A DNA stretch of 64,000 nt, taken from positions 1 through 64,000 of the forward strand of contig CAWVSL010000004.1 in assembly GCA_963933115.1 (NCBI GenBank), read 5' to 3'. This DNA comes from JALJPB01 sp963933115. GTDB lineage: Bacteria > Pseudomonadota > Gammaproteobacteria > Enterobacterales > Alteromonadaceae. The first letter of the stretch is position 1. Each line of letters begins with the position of its first letter. The notes below the pieces were generated by a model. The model was not told the origin of the DNA. It searched no databases and saw only the letters and a list, made by a program, of their open reading frames with translations. The position numbers were made by a program, and so were the translations under genes. Positions 8,310 through 17,773 of the stretch are shown one piece after another.

Positions 8310-9449
8310 ATGTCAAAACGTGATTATTATGAAGTTTTAGCGGTGAATAAAAGCGCCACTGGAAAAGAAATAAAGAAAGCTTATAAACGCTTAGCAATGA
8401 AGTATCACCCAGATCGTACACAAGGTGATAAAGAGAAAGAAGAGCAGTTTAAAGAAGTTAAAGAAGCTTACGAAGTGCTCAATGATGAGCAAAAACGTGG
8501 TGCTTATGATCAATATGGTCATGCGGCTTTCGAACATGGACAAGGCGGTGGTGGCCAAGGCGGTGGTTTTGGTGGCGGCTCGTTCGATGATATATTTGGT
8601 GATATTTTTGGTGGTGGCGGTGGCCGTGGACGAGGACAAAGTCAATCGCGAGCACGACGTGGTTCAGATTTACGTTATAACTTAGACTTAACGCTTGAAG
8701 AAGCAGTTAAAGGTAAGACACTAGAGATTCAAGTACCTACCTATGTGAGTTGTGAACCTTGTACTGGCTCAGGTGCTAAAAAGGGCACCAGTGCAAAAAC
8801 ATGTTCAACGTGTCATGGTCATGGTCAAGTTCAAATGCGCCAAGGCTTATTTGCGGTTCAACAAACCTGTCCTACTTGTAGCGGTAAAGGTAAAGTTATT
8901 GTTAGTCCTTGTCCAAGTTGTCGTGGTCAAGGTCGTGTTGAAAAAACTAAAACTTTATCAGTGAAAATTCCACCAGGCGTAGATACTGGTGACAGAATTC
9001 GTTTATCTGGTGAAGGTGAAGCGGGCGAGCATGGTGCACCTGCAGGTGATTTGTATGTTCAAGCTGAGGTCAAAGATCACGCGATCTTTGTTCGTGATGA
9101 AAACAACTTATACTGTGATGTACCGATTAGCTTTACTACTGCAGCGCTTGGCGGTGAAATTGAAGTGCCCACTTTAGAAGGTAAAGTTAAGCTTAAAATA
9201 CCTAAAGAGTCACAAACAGGTAAGGTTTTCCGTTTACGTGGTAAAGGCGTTAAGTCAGTTCGTAGTAGTTTTACTGGTGACTTAATGTGTAAAGTGGTTA
9301 TTGAAACACCGGTCAGTTTATCAGGTGATCAAGCCGATCTTTTACGTCAATTTGAAGAGAAAATGGGTAAGAGTAGCTCAAAACATCGTCCCAAAGAAAC
9401 GGGATTTTTCGATGGTGTGAAAAACTTCTTTGATGATCTGAAAAGTTAA
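8310..9449 (+). CDS. dnaJ: Hsp40 co-chaperone DnaJ
   Basis: DnaJ delivers substrates to DnaK and stimulates its ATPase. In order it has the J domain with the HPD motif (YHPDRTQGD, residues 31-39), a Gly/Phe-rich linker (about 72-115), four CxxCxGxG-type zinc motifs (CEPCTGSG, CSTCHGHG, CPTCSGKG, CPSCRGQG) and the C-terminal substrate domain. The 379 residues are typical. It is 109 bases after dnaK, and an intrinsic terminator follows, so this is the end of the chaperone cluster. Confidence 0.97.
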   Translation: MSKRDYYEVLAVNKSATGKEIKKAYKRLAMKYHPDRTQGDKEKEEQFKEVKEAYEVLNDEQKRGAYDQYGHAAFEHGQGGGGQGGGFGGGSFDDIFGDIFGGGGGRGRGQSQSRARRGSDLRYNLDLTLEEAVKGKTLEIQVPTYVSCEPCTGSGAKKGTSAKTCSTCHGHGQVQMRQGLFAVQQTCPTCSGKGKVIVSPCPSCRGQGRVEKTKTLSVKIPPGVDTGDRIRLSGEGEAGEHGAPAGDLYVQAEVKDHAIFVRDENNLYCDVPISFTTAALGGEIEVPTLEGKVKLKIPKESQTGKVFRLRGKGVKSVRSSFTGDLMCKVVIETPVSLSGDQADLLRQFEEKMGKSSSKHRPKETGFFDGVKNFFDDLKS

Positions 9450-9472
9450 ATTTATCTGATTAAGTTGCTTTG

Positions 9473-9506
9473 AAAAGGGAAGAACATTAAATGTTCTTCC
9501 CTTTTT
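9473..9506 (+). terminator. Terminator of dnaJ
   Basis: GGGAAGAACAT (9477-9487) pairs perfectly with ATGTTCTTCCC (9491-9501), followed by five T residues. It separates dnaJ from the convergent Lrp-type regulator. Confidence 0.88.
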
Positions 9507-9545
9507 GTTTGTCTTGCCAAACGTGGAATCAAAAAAGAGTCACTC

Positions 9546-10013
9546 TTACATATCAAAATTGGGTAAGATACCGCTGCGGCTGTGTTCAAAAATCAATGAC
9601 GTTTCAACATTAGTCACTTCATCACGCGATGTAATGGCATTAAAAACAAACTGACGTAAATGCTCACTATCTCTTACTGACATATGGATAAAGTAATCAA
9701 AATTACCTCCCATATGATACAGACTGATAATTTCAGGAAGTTTAAGTAAATCATCACGTAAATTATTCACTATATCTTCTGAATAAGGCTGTAAGCGAAT
9801 AGCGGCGATTGCTTCGATATTACCACCAATATTTTTCAAATTCACTTCAATAAAAGCGTTTTTAATTACCCCATTATTTTTTAAACGCTTTACTCGCTCT
9901 AAGCAGGTAGAGGGTGCAATACCTATTTGAGCAGCAAGTTCTTTATTGGTGATATCCGCATCATTATATAAAATCGTTAATATACGTAAGTCGATTGCAT
10001 CAAGTTTTTTCAT
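9546..10013 (-). CDS. Lrp/AsnC family transcriptional regulator
   Basis: A 155-residue feast/famine regulator. The N-terminal helix-turn-helix is clear (LDAIDLRILTILYNDADITNKELAAQIGIAPSTCLERVKRLKNNGVI, residues 3-49), followed by the RAM ligand-binding domain (AIAAIRLQPYSEDIVNNL, then YHMGGNFDYFIHMSVRDSEHLRQFVFNAI). It differs from E. coli Lrp itself in length and sequence, so it is probably a local paralogue responding to an amino acid. It is divergent from nhaA across a 273-bp AT-rich spacer, and may act there, but no operator can be assigned. Confidence 0.88.
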   Translation of the reverse strand: MKKLDAIDLRILTILYNDADITNKELAAQIGIAPSTCLERVKRLKNNGVIKNAFIEVNLKNIGGNIEAIAAIRLQPYSEDIVNNLRDDLLKLPEIISLYHMGGNFDYFIHMSVRDSEHLRQFVFNAITSRDEVTNVETSLIFEHSRSGILPNFDM

Positions 10014-10286
10014 CAGCTCATTTGCCCATTATTTTTTTTCTATCAGTTTATGATATTGATATTACACTTAATAAATTTGTTTTAAGAGAAAAATTGATGT
10101 TTTAGTGAATTTTTATCGTTTTATTGCGTAATTACCGAATTTTTTTAAATAACAGGGATATAAATTTCAATAACTAAGACGTTTGTTTGTTATTAACAAA
10201 ATGTAACATCTATATTATTTGATTAACTAAGCCATTATGACATATTATGTCTAATTGAATTCTGTGAAAAAACTTTAAGGAAAAAC

Positions 10287-11468
10287 GTGGCAATTACCAC
10301 CATACAAAACTTTTTAAAAAAAGAATCTGCCAGTGGCATAATTTTGATGTTCGCAGCAATATGTGCAATGGCGCTAGCTAACTCTCCTTGGTCAACTTGG
10401 TATGACTTATTATTGGATGTTCCAGTGGTGGTCGCTATTGGCAGTTTTGAAATCGCTAAACCCCTATTACTCTGGATTAATGATGGTTTGATGGCCTTAT
10501 TTTTCTTTCTCATTGGCTTAGAACTTAAACGAGAATTTTTAGAAGGTAATTTATCACAACCCGGTCAGATAATGTTGCCAGCAATAGGAGCTGTTGGCGG
10601 TATGGTGGTGCCCGCACTTTTTTACGTCTCGTTAAACTATGACAATCCCAGTGCACTTAACGGTTGGGCAATACCGACAGCAACTGATATTGCCTTTGCA
10701 TTAGGTATTTTAGCTATTATTGGTGCCAAAGTGCCTTTACAGCTTAAAGTGTTTTTAACCTCTTTAGCTATTTTTGATGACTTAGGTGCGATTATTATTA
10801 TTGCGCTATTTTATACGGAACAATTATCGGTGTTATCTTTAGTTGTCTCTGCATCTATATTAACTATTTTATTCGTATTGAATAGAGAAAATGTTACTGA
10901 TACATCTCCTTATATATTTTTTGGCTTGATTCTATGGGTCGCTGTTTTAAAGTCAGGAGTTCATGCAACATTAGCGGGGGTCGTATTAGCATTTTTCATT
11001 CCAATAAAAGGTAAAGGAGATGAACCCTCACCTTTAAAATCGCTAGAGCATAACCTTCACTCAACTGTGGCTTTTATTGTGCTTCCCATCTTTGCCTTTG
11101 CCAATGCGGGTATTAGTTTTGTTAATGTTGGTATCGAACAAGTCATGTCACCGGTCCCGTTAGGGATTATTTTAGGACTGGTGGTCGGTAAACAGCTAGG
11201 TGTTTTTGGTTTGTGTTTTGTTGCCATTAAACTAGGTTTTGCCAAGTTACCAGAACAAGTTAATTTACAATTATTATACGGTGTCGCTTTATTGTGCGGT
11301 GTCGGTTTCACTATGAGCCTATTTATTGGTTCACTCGCCTTTGAACAAAATCCAGGCATTCCGCTTTATCAAGAAAGGTTAGGCATTGTTATTGGTTCAT
11401 TCATATCAGGTGTTTTAGGTTATTTAGTGATTAAAAATGCCGTAAAAAAATTTCCAGATAGTGATTAA
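10287..11468 (+). CDS. nhaA: Na+/H+ antiporter NhaA
   Basis: NhaA exports Na+ in exchange for two H+ and supports salt and alkali tolerance, as expected for a marine bacterium. The 393 residues start with FLKKESASGIILMFAAICAMALANSPW and have about twelve membrane segments. The paired aspartates of the ion site are in LAIFDDLGAIIIIALFYT, matching E. coli D163/D164, and PTATDIAFALGIL is also present. The start is GTG at 10287, preceded by TAAGGA. A terminator follows. Confidence 0.95.
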   Translation: MAITTIQNFLKKESASGIILMFAAICAMALANSPWSTWYDLLLDVPVVVAIGSFEIAKPLLLWINDGLMALFFFLIGLELKREFLEGNLSQPGQIMLPAIGAVGGMVVPALFYVSLNYDNPSALNGWAIPTATDIAFALGILAIIGAKVPLQLKVFLTSLAIFDDLGAIIIIALFYTEQLSVLSLVVSASILTILFVLNRENVTDTSPYIFFGLILWVAVLKSGVHATLAGVVLAFFIPIKGKGDEPSPLKSLEHNLHSTVAFIVLPIFAFANAGISFVNVGIEQVMSPVPLGIILGLVVGKQLGVFGLCFVAIKLGFAKLPEQVNLQLLYGVALLCGVGFTMSLFIGSLAFEQNPGIPLYQERLGIVIGSFISGVLGYLVIKNAVKKFPDSD

Positions 11469-11495
11469 TTATTATGGCAATATAATTAATAAAAT

Positions 11496-11527
11496 GGCGC
11501 TTATGGTTGAACCGAAGCGCCTTTTTT
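11496..11527 (+). terminator. Terminator of nhaA
   Basis: GGCGCTT (11496-11502) pairs with AAGCGCC (11515-11521), followed by six T residues. Confidence 0.82.
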
Positions 11528-11577
11528 CGTTAAAATAGCGACATGAAATTTTTTGACCTTTTTTTATTTAAGCTGTT

Positions 11578-12129
11578 ATGACAGATATCAGGCAAATACA
11601 CATTTACCAAGACTTGATAGACCTCTTTAATCATTGTTTTGCTGAAGAATTTAACACGCGTTTAGTCAAAGGTGCGGATGAACCGATCTATTCACCTGCT
11701 AGTGACAGTTGTAGCTATCATCAACTGATTTTTGCTCATGGCTATTATGCCAGTGCTTTACATGAGATAGCCCATTGGTGTATCGCAGGAAAAGATCGTC
11801 GTTTGTTAGAAGATTTTGGTTATTGGTATGAAGCTGACGGAAGAAACGCACAACAACAAGAAATATTCGAGCAAGTAGAAATAAAACCCCAAGCCGTCGA
11901 ATGGGCTTTGTCTGTCGCAGCTAATAAAAAATTTAATGTTTCTGCTGATAATTTAAATGGCTCTCAAGGCGACACCAAGGCTTTCAAATGGTCTGTTTAT
12001 CAGCAAGTACTGGTATATCTTGATAAGGGATTTCCACCACAAGCCCAATCATTTATTAAATTACTGAGTGAGTTTTACCAAATATCTTTCCCATTAACTG
12101 CTGAACATTTTAGCTTTGAGAGTTCCTAA
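11578..12129 (+). CDS. epmC: Elongation factor P hydroxylase EpmC
   Basis: EpmC (YfcM) hydroxylates the lysylated lysine of elongation factor P, the last step of EF-P modification. The 183 residues carry the metal-binding HEIAHWCIAG motif (near residue 62) and GYWYEADGRNAQQQEIFEQVEIKPQAVEW, both family hallmarks. It starts a compact cluster: the NAD-kinase-like gene begins 2 bases after its stop and yfcL follows. E. coli also has yfcM close to yfcL. EpmA and EpmB are not in this window. Confidence 0.9.
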   Translation: MTDIRQIHIYQDLIDLFNHCFAEEFNTRLVKGADEPIYSPASDSCSYHQLIFAHGYYASALHEIAHWCIAGKDRRLLEDFGYWYEADGRNAQQQEIFEQVEIKPQAVEWALSVAANKKFNVSADNLNGSQGDTKAFKWSVYQQVLVYLDKGFPPQAQSFIKLLSEFYQISFPLTAEHFSFESS

Positions 12130-12131
12130 TT

Positions 12132-13292
12132 ATGCATAACCTATTTAAACTTGGCTTTATTATTAATCCTATTGCTGGTATTGGCGGCAGTGTCGCGCTA
12201 AAAGGGAGTGATGGGGCTGGTATCGCAGAAAAAGCTCTAGCTTTAGGTGCTACGGCAAAAGCTAATGAACGGGCGAGCTTAGCTCTTGAAATATTACTGC
12301 CTTTTAAAGACCAAATCATTATTTATACGGCAAGTGGCCTAATGGGCGAGCAGTGTGCTAAAGCACTGGGTTTTAATGTTGAAGTTATTTATAGCGCCGA
12401 TAGTGAGACAACGAGTGCACAAGATACAGAAAATACGGTTATTGCCTTACTTAATTTACAAAACCACCAAACAATTGATATTTTGCTTTTCGCTGGTGGA
12501 GACGGTACGGCACGAAATATTAGTGATCAAGTTGGCGATAACTGTCCAGTACTTGGTATCCCTGCCGGTTGTAAAATTCATTCAGGTGTTTACGCTATTA
12601 CACCAAAAGCCGCCGGTAGAGTCGTTGAATTAATGCTGACAGGACAACTCGTGACGTTAACGGAAGCTGATGTTATGGATATTGACGAAAGCTTATTTCG
12701 CCAAGGTGTGGTTAAAGCTAAGCGTTATGGTGAAATGCAAATACCCAGTGAACTACGTTATGTTCAAGCAGTGAAGTCAGGCGGTAAAGAGTCTGATGAA
12801 TTAGTGTTACAAGATATCGCCGCTCACGTTATAGAACATATGGAAGAAGAGTTATTTATTATGGGCTCAGGTTCAACTACTGCATTTGTCATGGGAGTGT
12901 TAGCAGAGAAAAACACCTTGTTAGGTGTCGATTTATTAAAAGCACAAACGGTGGTAGCTAACGACTTAACAGAGTCTGAACTATGGGCCTATATAGAAAA
13001 TAATAACCAAGATAGTGATAAAGTCGCTGCTAAATTAGTGATTACACTTATTGGCGGTCAAGGGCATATTTTTGGTCGTGGTAATCAGCAATTGAGTCCG
13101 AGGATATTACGGGTAATTGGTAAAGATAATATTATGATTATTGCGACAAAAAGTAAATTGGCGGCTTTAAACTCTCGCCCTCTTATTTGTGACACCGGTG
13201 ATGTTGAACTTGACCAAATGTTCTCAGGGTTCATGCCAGTAATCACTGGCTATAAAGATCAAGTTTTATACCCAGTAGCGAGTCCTGTTTAA
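12132..13292 (+). CDS. ATP-NAD kinase family protein (second NAD-kinase-like protein)
   Basis: A 386-residue protein of the ATP-NAD kinase/diacylglycerol kinase superfamily (COG3199 type), clearly distinct from NadK at 4337. The N-terminus has a glycine-rich FIINPIAGIGGSVALKGSDG, the catalytic-type GGDGTARNI lies at residues 122-130, then GIPAGCKIHSGVYAITP, and the C-terminal domain has GSGSTTAFVMGVL and GGQGHIFGRGNQQLSPRIL. Substrate and role are unproven; NAD phosphorylation is a family inference. It is co-transcribed with epmC (2-base gap) and yfcL (28-base gap). Confidence 0.8.
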   Translation: MHNLFKLGFIINPIAGIGGSVALKGSDGAGIAEKALALGATAKANERASLALEILLPFKDQIIIYTASGLMGEQCAKALGFNVEVIYSADSETTSAQDTENTVIALLNLQNHQTIDILLFAGGDGTARNISDQVGDNCPVLGIPAGCKIHSGVYAITPKAAGRVVELMLTGQLVTLTEADVMDIDESLFRQGVVKAKRYGEMQIPSELRYVQAVKSGGKESDELVLQDIAAHVIEHMEEELFIMGSGSTTAFVMGVLAEKNTLLGVDLLKAQTVVANDLTESELWAYIENNNQDSDKVAAKLVITLIGGQGHIFGRGNQQLSPRILRVIGKDNIMIIATKSKLAALNSRPLICDTGDVELDQMFSGFMPVITGYKDQVLYPVASPV

Positions 13293-13320
13293 ACTTTTAA
13301 AATACCGTATAGGAATAAAA

Positions 13321-13590
13321 ATGCAATTTCAAACATTAGCAAAACTTTATCAATACTTTGATAATTTAGCAGAAGAAGAAACCAGTAGCGATGAGTTGTT
13401 TGCTAGCAGCTATATCCGAGGTTTTATTGGTTTATCTGCCAGTGAGTTTGGCGATGAGCAACAAACATTAAGTATCGCTTTAGCGAATACTGTCAGTGAA
13501 AAACTCTATGAAGCACGAGCCGAGCTAACACCTCAAGATCGTGTGATAGTGAATGAATATTGGCAAGAGATGATTCCTATTTTTAACTAG
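13321..13590 (+). CDS. yfcL: YfcL family protein
   Basis: An 89-residue soluble helical protein resembling E. coli YfcL, with the shared core SSDELFASSYIRGFIGLSASEF and LTPQDRVIVNEYW. Function is unknown. It is the third gene of the epmC cluster, which repeats the E. coli association of yfcM and yfcL and suggests a link to translation, though that is only guilt by association. Confidence 0.82.
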   Translation: MQFQTLAKLYQYFDNLAEEETSSDELFASSYIRGFIGLSASEFGDEQQTLSIALANTVSEKLYEARAELTPQDRVIVNEYWQEMIPIFN

Positions 13591-13736
13591 TCTATCTCGT
13601 TAATTTTTGTAGCTTGAGGCACTTTTTTGTATGACGTTAGGTAAGCTTTATATCTGTGAGTTTTATATTGAAGTTTATTGCTTGTTATAAAACAGGGTTA
13701 CGTTGAGCGTTGTTATAATTTTTAGGTGGAGATATA

Positions 13737-14105
13737 TTGATAGATAAACTGAGTATTATTACTAAAGTATTATTTCCTTATCGAAACGTTGCTCTAGTAT
13801 TAATTTTTTTACTGGCTTTGAATGTGGTGTATAGCTTTTTTTTTCAATCACATTTGGAGCAAGACGCTATAGCGTTACCTTGTTTTTTAGCCATGCTTTG
13901 GTTAGGAATGTGTTATTTACTTTTAGGTTTTTTACAGCAAAACGCTGAATACGCTGCATTTGAGTCTGGTAATAAGTTAAGTATCTTTAAGCGACTAAAA
14001 AAGATGATTCAACGTGGGTTTTATTATTTCCTTGCGGTACTTTTTTTAGGATTAACCCTAGCGCTTAGTATATTGACCTTTCGAATATTAACTATTTGGT
14101 TATAA
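13737..14105 (+). CDS. Hypothetical inner-membrane protein
   Basis: I do not recognise this 122-residue protein. It has three likely membrane helices: VALVLIFLLALNVVYSFFF (about 18-36), ALPCFLAMLWLGMCYLLLGFL (about 47-67) and FYYFLAVLFLGLTLALSILTF (about 96-116), with a basic cytoplasmic loop KLSIFKRLKKMIQR. The start is TTG at 13737, supported by the ribosome binding site AGGTGGAG ending 5 bases before it. A TATAAT lies about 20 bases upstream of that site. It stands alone, convergent with the trp operon. Confidence 0.65.
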   Translation: MIDKLSIITKVLFPYRNVALVLIFLLALNVVYSFFFQSHLEQDAIALPCFLAMLWLGMCYLLLGFLQQNAEYAAFESGNKLSIFKRLKKMIQRGFYYFLAVLFLGLTLALSILTFRILTIWL

Positions 14106-14168
14106 TAAAAGGCCAATAAATGGGCTGGCTTTATAGCTGAATGAACTATTACTAATCAATGAATATTT

Positions 14169-14198
14169 AAAAATGAGACGTTAATATTAATATCTCAT
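14169..14198 (-). terminator. Possible terminator of the trp operon
   Basis: On the minus strand ATGAGA (14198-14193) pairs with TCTCAT (14178-14173), followed by T residues. The stem is only six base pairs and AT-rich, so the call is tentative. Confidence 0.4.
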
Positions 14199-14214
14199 CT
14201 TTAATAATTTATTG

Positions 14215-15051
14215 TTAAGAGCTGATTCTAGTCGCTGCTTTCATTGCACTCACAAATCGACTTAGTTCTGCATTCATTACTTGATTATCTTCAAGATTAT
14301 TTTCAATAATTTTAACGACAGCCGAACCACTAATAGCCCCTTTTGCGTCAGCGCTTAAAGCTTCTTGTACTTGCTCAGGTTTTGAAATACCAAAACCTAG
14401 CACCGATGGTGGCGCATTATATTTATTGAGTGTGGCAATTAAATGTGTTCCAGGCATTTCAGCTTGTACCTCAGCGCCAGTAACGCCCGCTCGGCTAAGC
14501 ACATAAGTATACCCTCTGCCATAGGAAGCTACTTGACGAAGCGTGTCGTCACTCGCATTAGGTGGAACGATAAAAATGGGTGCTACACCATGTTTTAATG
14601 CCGCCTCTTTAAAGGGCTTACTTTCTCGAATAGGTAAGTCTGCAATTAATACTGAATCAACACCGACAGCAGCCATATCTTGATAAAATTTGTCTATACC
14701 ACGAGCAAATACTAAATTGCCATAAAGTAATAGGCCAATAGGAATGCTAGGGGCATATTCACGAACTTTAGCAAGTATATCAATACAAATGTCAGTGTTT
14801 ATACCGGAATTAATTGCACGTAGTGCTGACTTTTGAATTGTTATACCATCAGCACTTGGGTCTGAAAATGGAATACCTAATTCAAGTGCATCGGCACCGG
14901 CATCCACTAATGTTTTGATTAATTCAAATGACTGCTCAGCATTGGGATCGCCAATAGTGACGAAAGGAATAAATGCCCCTTCATTTTTTTTAGCTAATGA
15001 TGAAAACAGTTGATCATATCTAAAGCCCGCTTGGTTAGTTAAGTTTGACAT
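14215..15051 (-). CDS. trpA: Tryptophan synthase alpha subunit
   Basis: TrpA cleaves indole-3-glycerol phosphate to indole and glyceraldehyde 3-phosphate. The 278 residues show the TIM-barrel motif PFVTIGDPNAEQSFELIKTLVDAGADALELGIPFSDPSADG, containing both catalytic acids (E in LELG, D in SDPSADG), and the phosphate-binding GFGISKPEQV and GAISGSAVVK. Its ATG overlaps the trpB stop by one base (TAATG), so the two subunits are translationally coupled. It is the last gene of trpEGD(CF)BA. Confidence 0.97.
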   Translation of the reverse strand: MSNLTNQAGFRYDQLFSSLAKKNEGAFIPFVTIGDPNAEQSFELIKTLVDAGADALELGIPFSDPSADGITIQKSALRAINSGINTDICIDILAKVREYAPSIPIGLLLYGNLVFARGIDKFYQDMAAVGVDSVLIADLPIRESKPFKEAALKHGVAPIFIVPPNASDDTLRQVASYGRGYTYVLSRAGVTGAEVQAEMPGTHLIATLNKYNAPPSVLGFGISKPEQVQEALSADAKGAISGSAVVKIIENNLEDNQVMNAELSRFVSAMKAATRISS

Positions 15052-16292
15052 TATGCATCTCCCTTAGATGAAGGCTCTAAAATTGTATGGACATGGGCTA
15101 AGTCTTTATCACCCCGTCCTGAAAGATTAACCAAAAAGATAGTTTCTTCGGTGACAGCCTCAGCCATTTTTAAGGTATGAGCTAGGGCATGAGAGGGTTC
15201 TAACGCAGGAATAATACCTTCATTTAGCGCTAGTGCTTTAAAAGCTTCTAATGCTTCATCATCATTGATGGGTACATATTGTGCACGGCCTAAATCTTTT
15301 AGGTATGCATGTTGTGGACCGACCGCAGGGTAATCAAGACCTGCTGATACAGAGTATGACTCTTCAATCTGTCCAGATTTATCTTGCATGATGTAAGTAT
15401 AATTACCATGTAACATCCCTTTTGTGCCTGAGACTAGCGTAGCACCATGAAGCTTGGTATCGACACCTTTACCACCAGCTTCAACACCAATAAGTTTCAC
15501 ATTTTCTTCTTTAATAAAATCATGAAACATCCCAATAGCATTGGAACCACCACCAACACAAGCGATGACGTAATCAGGCAGTCGGCCTTCTTGTTTTAGT
15601 ATTTGGGCCTTAGCTTCTTCACCAATCATCTTTTGAAATTCACGGACAATAGTTGGGAAGGGATGAGGTCCGGCTGCGGTACCGAGCAAATAATGGGTGT
15701 CTTCATAATTGGCTGACCAGTCACGAAGCGCCTCATTGACCGCATCTTTTAATGTGCCAGAGCCTGCGGTAACTGGAATGACCTTAGCGCCCATTAATTT
15801 CATTCGAAATACATTGGGTTGCTGGCGTTCACAATCTACAGCGCCCATATAGACTCTACACTTTAGCCCTAATAATGAACAAGCGATTGCAGTGGCAACA
15901 CCATGTTGTCCTGCACCAGTTTCCGCGATGATTTCAGTCTTCCCCATACGTTTTGCCAATAAAGCTTGACCGAGTACTTGGTTGGTTTTATGAGCCCCAC
16001 CGTGGAGTAAATCTTCACGTTTAAGGTAAATTTTCGCTAAAGGGTTTTTGACAATATTTCGACAAAGTGTCAGTGGTGTTGGTCGGCCTGCGTAATTGGT
16101 TAACAGGTTATTAAACTCTGTCAAAAAAGCTTCATCAGTTTGAGACTCAATAAAAGCTTGCTCTAACTGTTCTAAAGCAGGGACTAATAGTTCACCAACA
16201 AACATGCCGCCAAATTCACCGAAGTAGGCTGGCAAGGTAGTTTTGATTTTATTACCACTAGTTTCTGTTGTGTTTGTAGTATTAGTTGTCAT
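15051..16292 (-). CDS. trpB: Tryptophan synthase beta subunit
   Basis: TrpB is the PLP enzyme that joins indole with serine to give tryptophan. The PLP lysine is K102 in HGGAHKTNQVLGQALLAKRMGK. AETGAGQHGVATA and the phosphate-binding GGGSNAIGMFHDF are also present. The 413 residues exceed E. coli TrpB (397) by a short Thr/Asn-rich N-terminal extension (MTTNTTNTTETSGNK). A 17-base gap separates it from trpCF, and it overlaps trpA by one base. Confidence 0.97.
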   Translation of the reverse strand: MTTNTTNTTETSGNKIKTTLPAYFGEFGGMFVGELLVPALEQLEQAFIESQTDEAFLTEFNNLLTNYAGRPTPLTLCRNIVKNPLAKIYLKREDLLHGGAHKTNQVLGQALLAKRMGKTEIIAETGAGQHGVATAIACSLLGLKCRVYMGAVDCERQQPNVFRMKLMGAKVIPVTAGSGTLKDAVNEALRDWSANYEDTHYLLGTAAGPHPFPTIVREFQKMIGEEAKAQILKQEGRLPDYVIACVGGGSNAIGMFHDFIKEENVKLIGVEAGGKGVDTKLHGATLVSGTKGMLHGNYTYIMQDKSGQIEESYSVSAGLDYPAVGPQHAYLKDLGRAQYVPINDDEALEAFKALALNEGIIPALEPSHALAHTLKMAEAVTEETIFLVNLSGRGDKDLAHVHTILEPSSKGDA

Positions 16293-16309
16293 GTCTGATT
16301 TTCCGTATT

Positions 16310-17773
16310 TTAATAATTTCTGATAGTCGAAAAAATTTTATTAAGTTTCTCGCTACATTTTATACCTGGGCTTATCTCAACGCCTGAGTTGATGTCCAGA
16401 CCATATAAGTCTTGAGCAGCCATAGTTTCTAACGCTTGCTCAATGTTGTTCTGATTAAGTCCACCGGCTAATAAGCAAGCCGATAAGTCTTGTTGGCTCT
16501 CATTTAACATTTGCCAAGAAAAAACTTCTCCACTGCCTGCATTTTTACCATCAAGGACAAAATGTTTTACCGCAGCTGTTAATGGCGGAACTTGATCTTC
16601 GACAGCAACCGCTTTCCATACTTGGCAATGACTTTCTAGTTTAGACGTTAGTTGGTTAATATAATCTGAGTCTTCATTACCATGAAGTTGCACTGCGCTC
16701 AGGCTAAGTAAGCGGGCGAGGTCAGCAACATCATCAATTGCATGATTAACAAATACACCAACATAACTGAGTGATGGCGCCTGTTCAGTAATCTCTAGTG
16801 CTTGCTGTTTGCTAATACACCGTGGTGATTTATTAGTAAAAATTAAACCACCAAATTCAGCACCGGCATTAGTCGCTGCGATTGCCTGTGTGGGTGTGGT
16901 TAGGCCACAAACCTTGTTGTGACCATAAATAAGTTGTCGACAAGCAAGGTCAATATCTTCTTCGGCCATTACTGAGCTACCGACTAAAAAACCATCAACA
17001 GCAGGAGCAAGTTCTCTTACTTGGTTATTGGTATATATACCGGACTCAGAAATTAAAATACGGTCTTCAGGTATGTTTGGTGCATAATCAAAGGTACGAG
17101 CAATATCGGTTGAAAGATCACGTAAGTCACGATTATTTATACCGATGAGCTTCGCATCTAATTTAATCGCTCGGTCTTGTTCTTCTTTAGTTGATATTTC
17201 GGTTAATATCGCTAAATTATATTTTTTAGCAACAGCGGCAAGCTTAAGGTATTGTTCATCGTCAAGAACACTTAACATTAATAAAATAGCATCAGCCCCA
17301 TAATAGCGAGCTAAGTAAACTTGGTAGGTATCAATGAAAAAGTCTTTGTTAAGTACCGGGCAGCTAACGGTATCAGTTACTATTTTCAAATAGTCATAGT
17401 GACCTTGAAAATATTTTTCATCCGTTAATACTGAGATTGCTGCCGCGTATTTATCATAAATTTGGCAGATACTTTTAATATCAAAGTTAGCCCTAATTAC
17501 CCCTTTTGATGGTGAGGCTTTTTTACATTCGAAGATAAAACCAGCATTAGGATTATCTTTACTGCGACGAAGGGCGGCATACATATCTTTTTTACTAGGG
17601 GTTAGTTCATTAATAAAGCTTTCTAATGGCAGTTTTGCTTTTAGCTCGGCGACAGCTTCAAGTTTATCAATAACGATTTTTTCTAACACATTAGGCAGAT
17701 CTTGAGGTAAATCGCTTGGTAAATTTTTGTCCAGTTGTTTTTTTACTGAGTTTTCTTGCGTATTATTATTCAT
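16310..17773 (-). CDS. trpCF: Bifunctional indole-3-glycerol-phosphate synthase / phosphoribosylanthranilate isomerase
   Basis: A fusion of TrpC (about residues 35-290) and TrpF (about 293-487), as in enteric bacteria. TrpC motifs are FIFECKKASPSKGVIRANFD, LLMLSVL, LTEISTKEE and ISESGIYTNNQVREL. TrpF begins at KVCGLTTPTQAIAATNAGAEFGGLIF and ends with GGLNQNNIEQAL and GLDINSGVEISPGIK. The 487 residues are some 30 more than E. coli, because of an N-terminal Asn/Gln-rich stretch. Its ATG overlaps the trpD stop by one base. Confidence 0.96.
   Translation of the reverse strand: MNNNTQENSVKKQLDKNLPSDLPQDLPNVLEKIVIDKLEAVAELKAKLPLESFINELTPSKKDMYAALRRSKDNPNAGFIFECKKASPSKGVIRANFDIKSICQIYDKYAAAISVLTDEKYFQGHYDYLKIVTDTVSCPVLNKDFFIDTYQVYLARYYGADAILLMLSVLDDEQYLKLAAVAKKYNLAILTEISTKEEQDRAIKLDAKLIGINNRDLRDLSTDIARTFDYAPNIPEDRILISESGIYTNNQVRELAPAVDGFLVGSSVMAEEDIDLACRQLIYGHNKVCGLTTPTQAIAATNAGAEFGGLIFTNKSPRCISKQQALEITEQAPSLSYVGVFVNHAIDDVADLARLLSLSAVQLHGNEDSDYINQLTSKLESHCQVWKAVAVEDQVPPLTAAVKHFVLDGKNAGSGEVFSWQMLNESQQDLSACLLAGGLNQNNIEQALETMAAQDLYGLDINSGVEISPGIKCSEKLNKIFSTIRNY

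Noticed and set aside
8425..8964. Long alternative plus-strand frames inside dnaJ
   Set aside because: Low-complexity Val/Leu/Lys translations that arise from out-of-frame reading of dnaJ.
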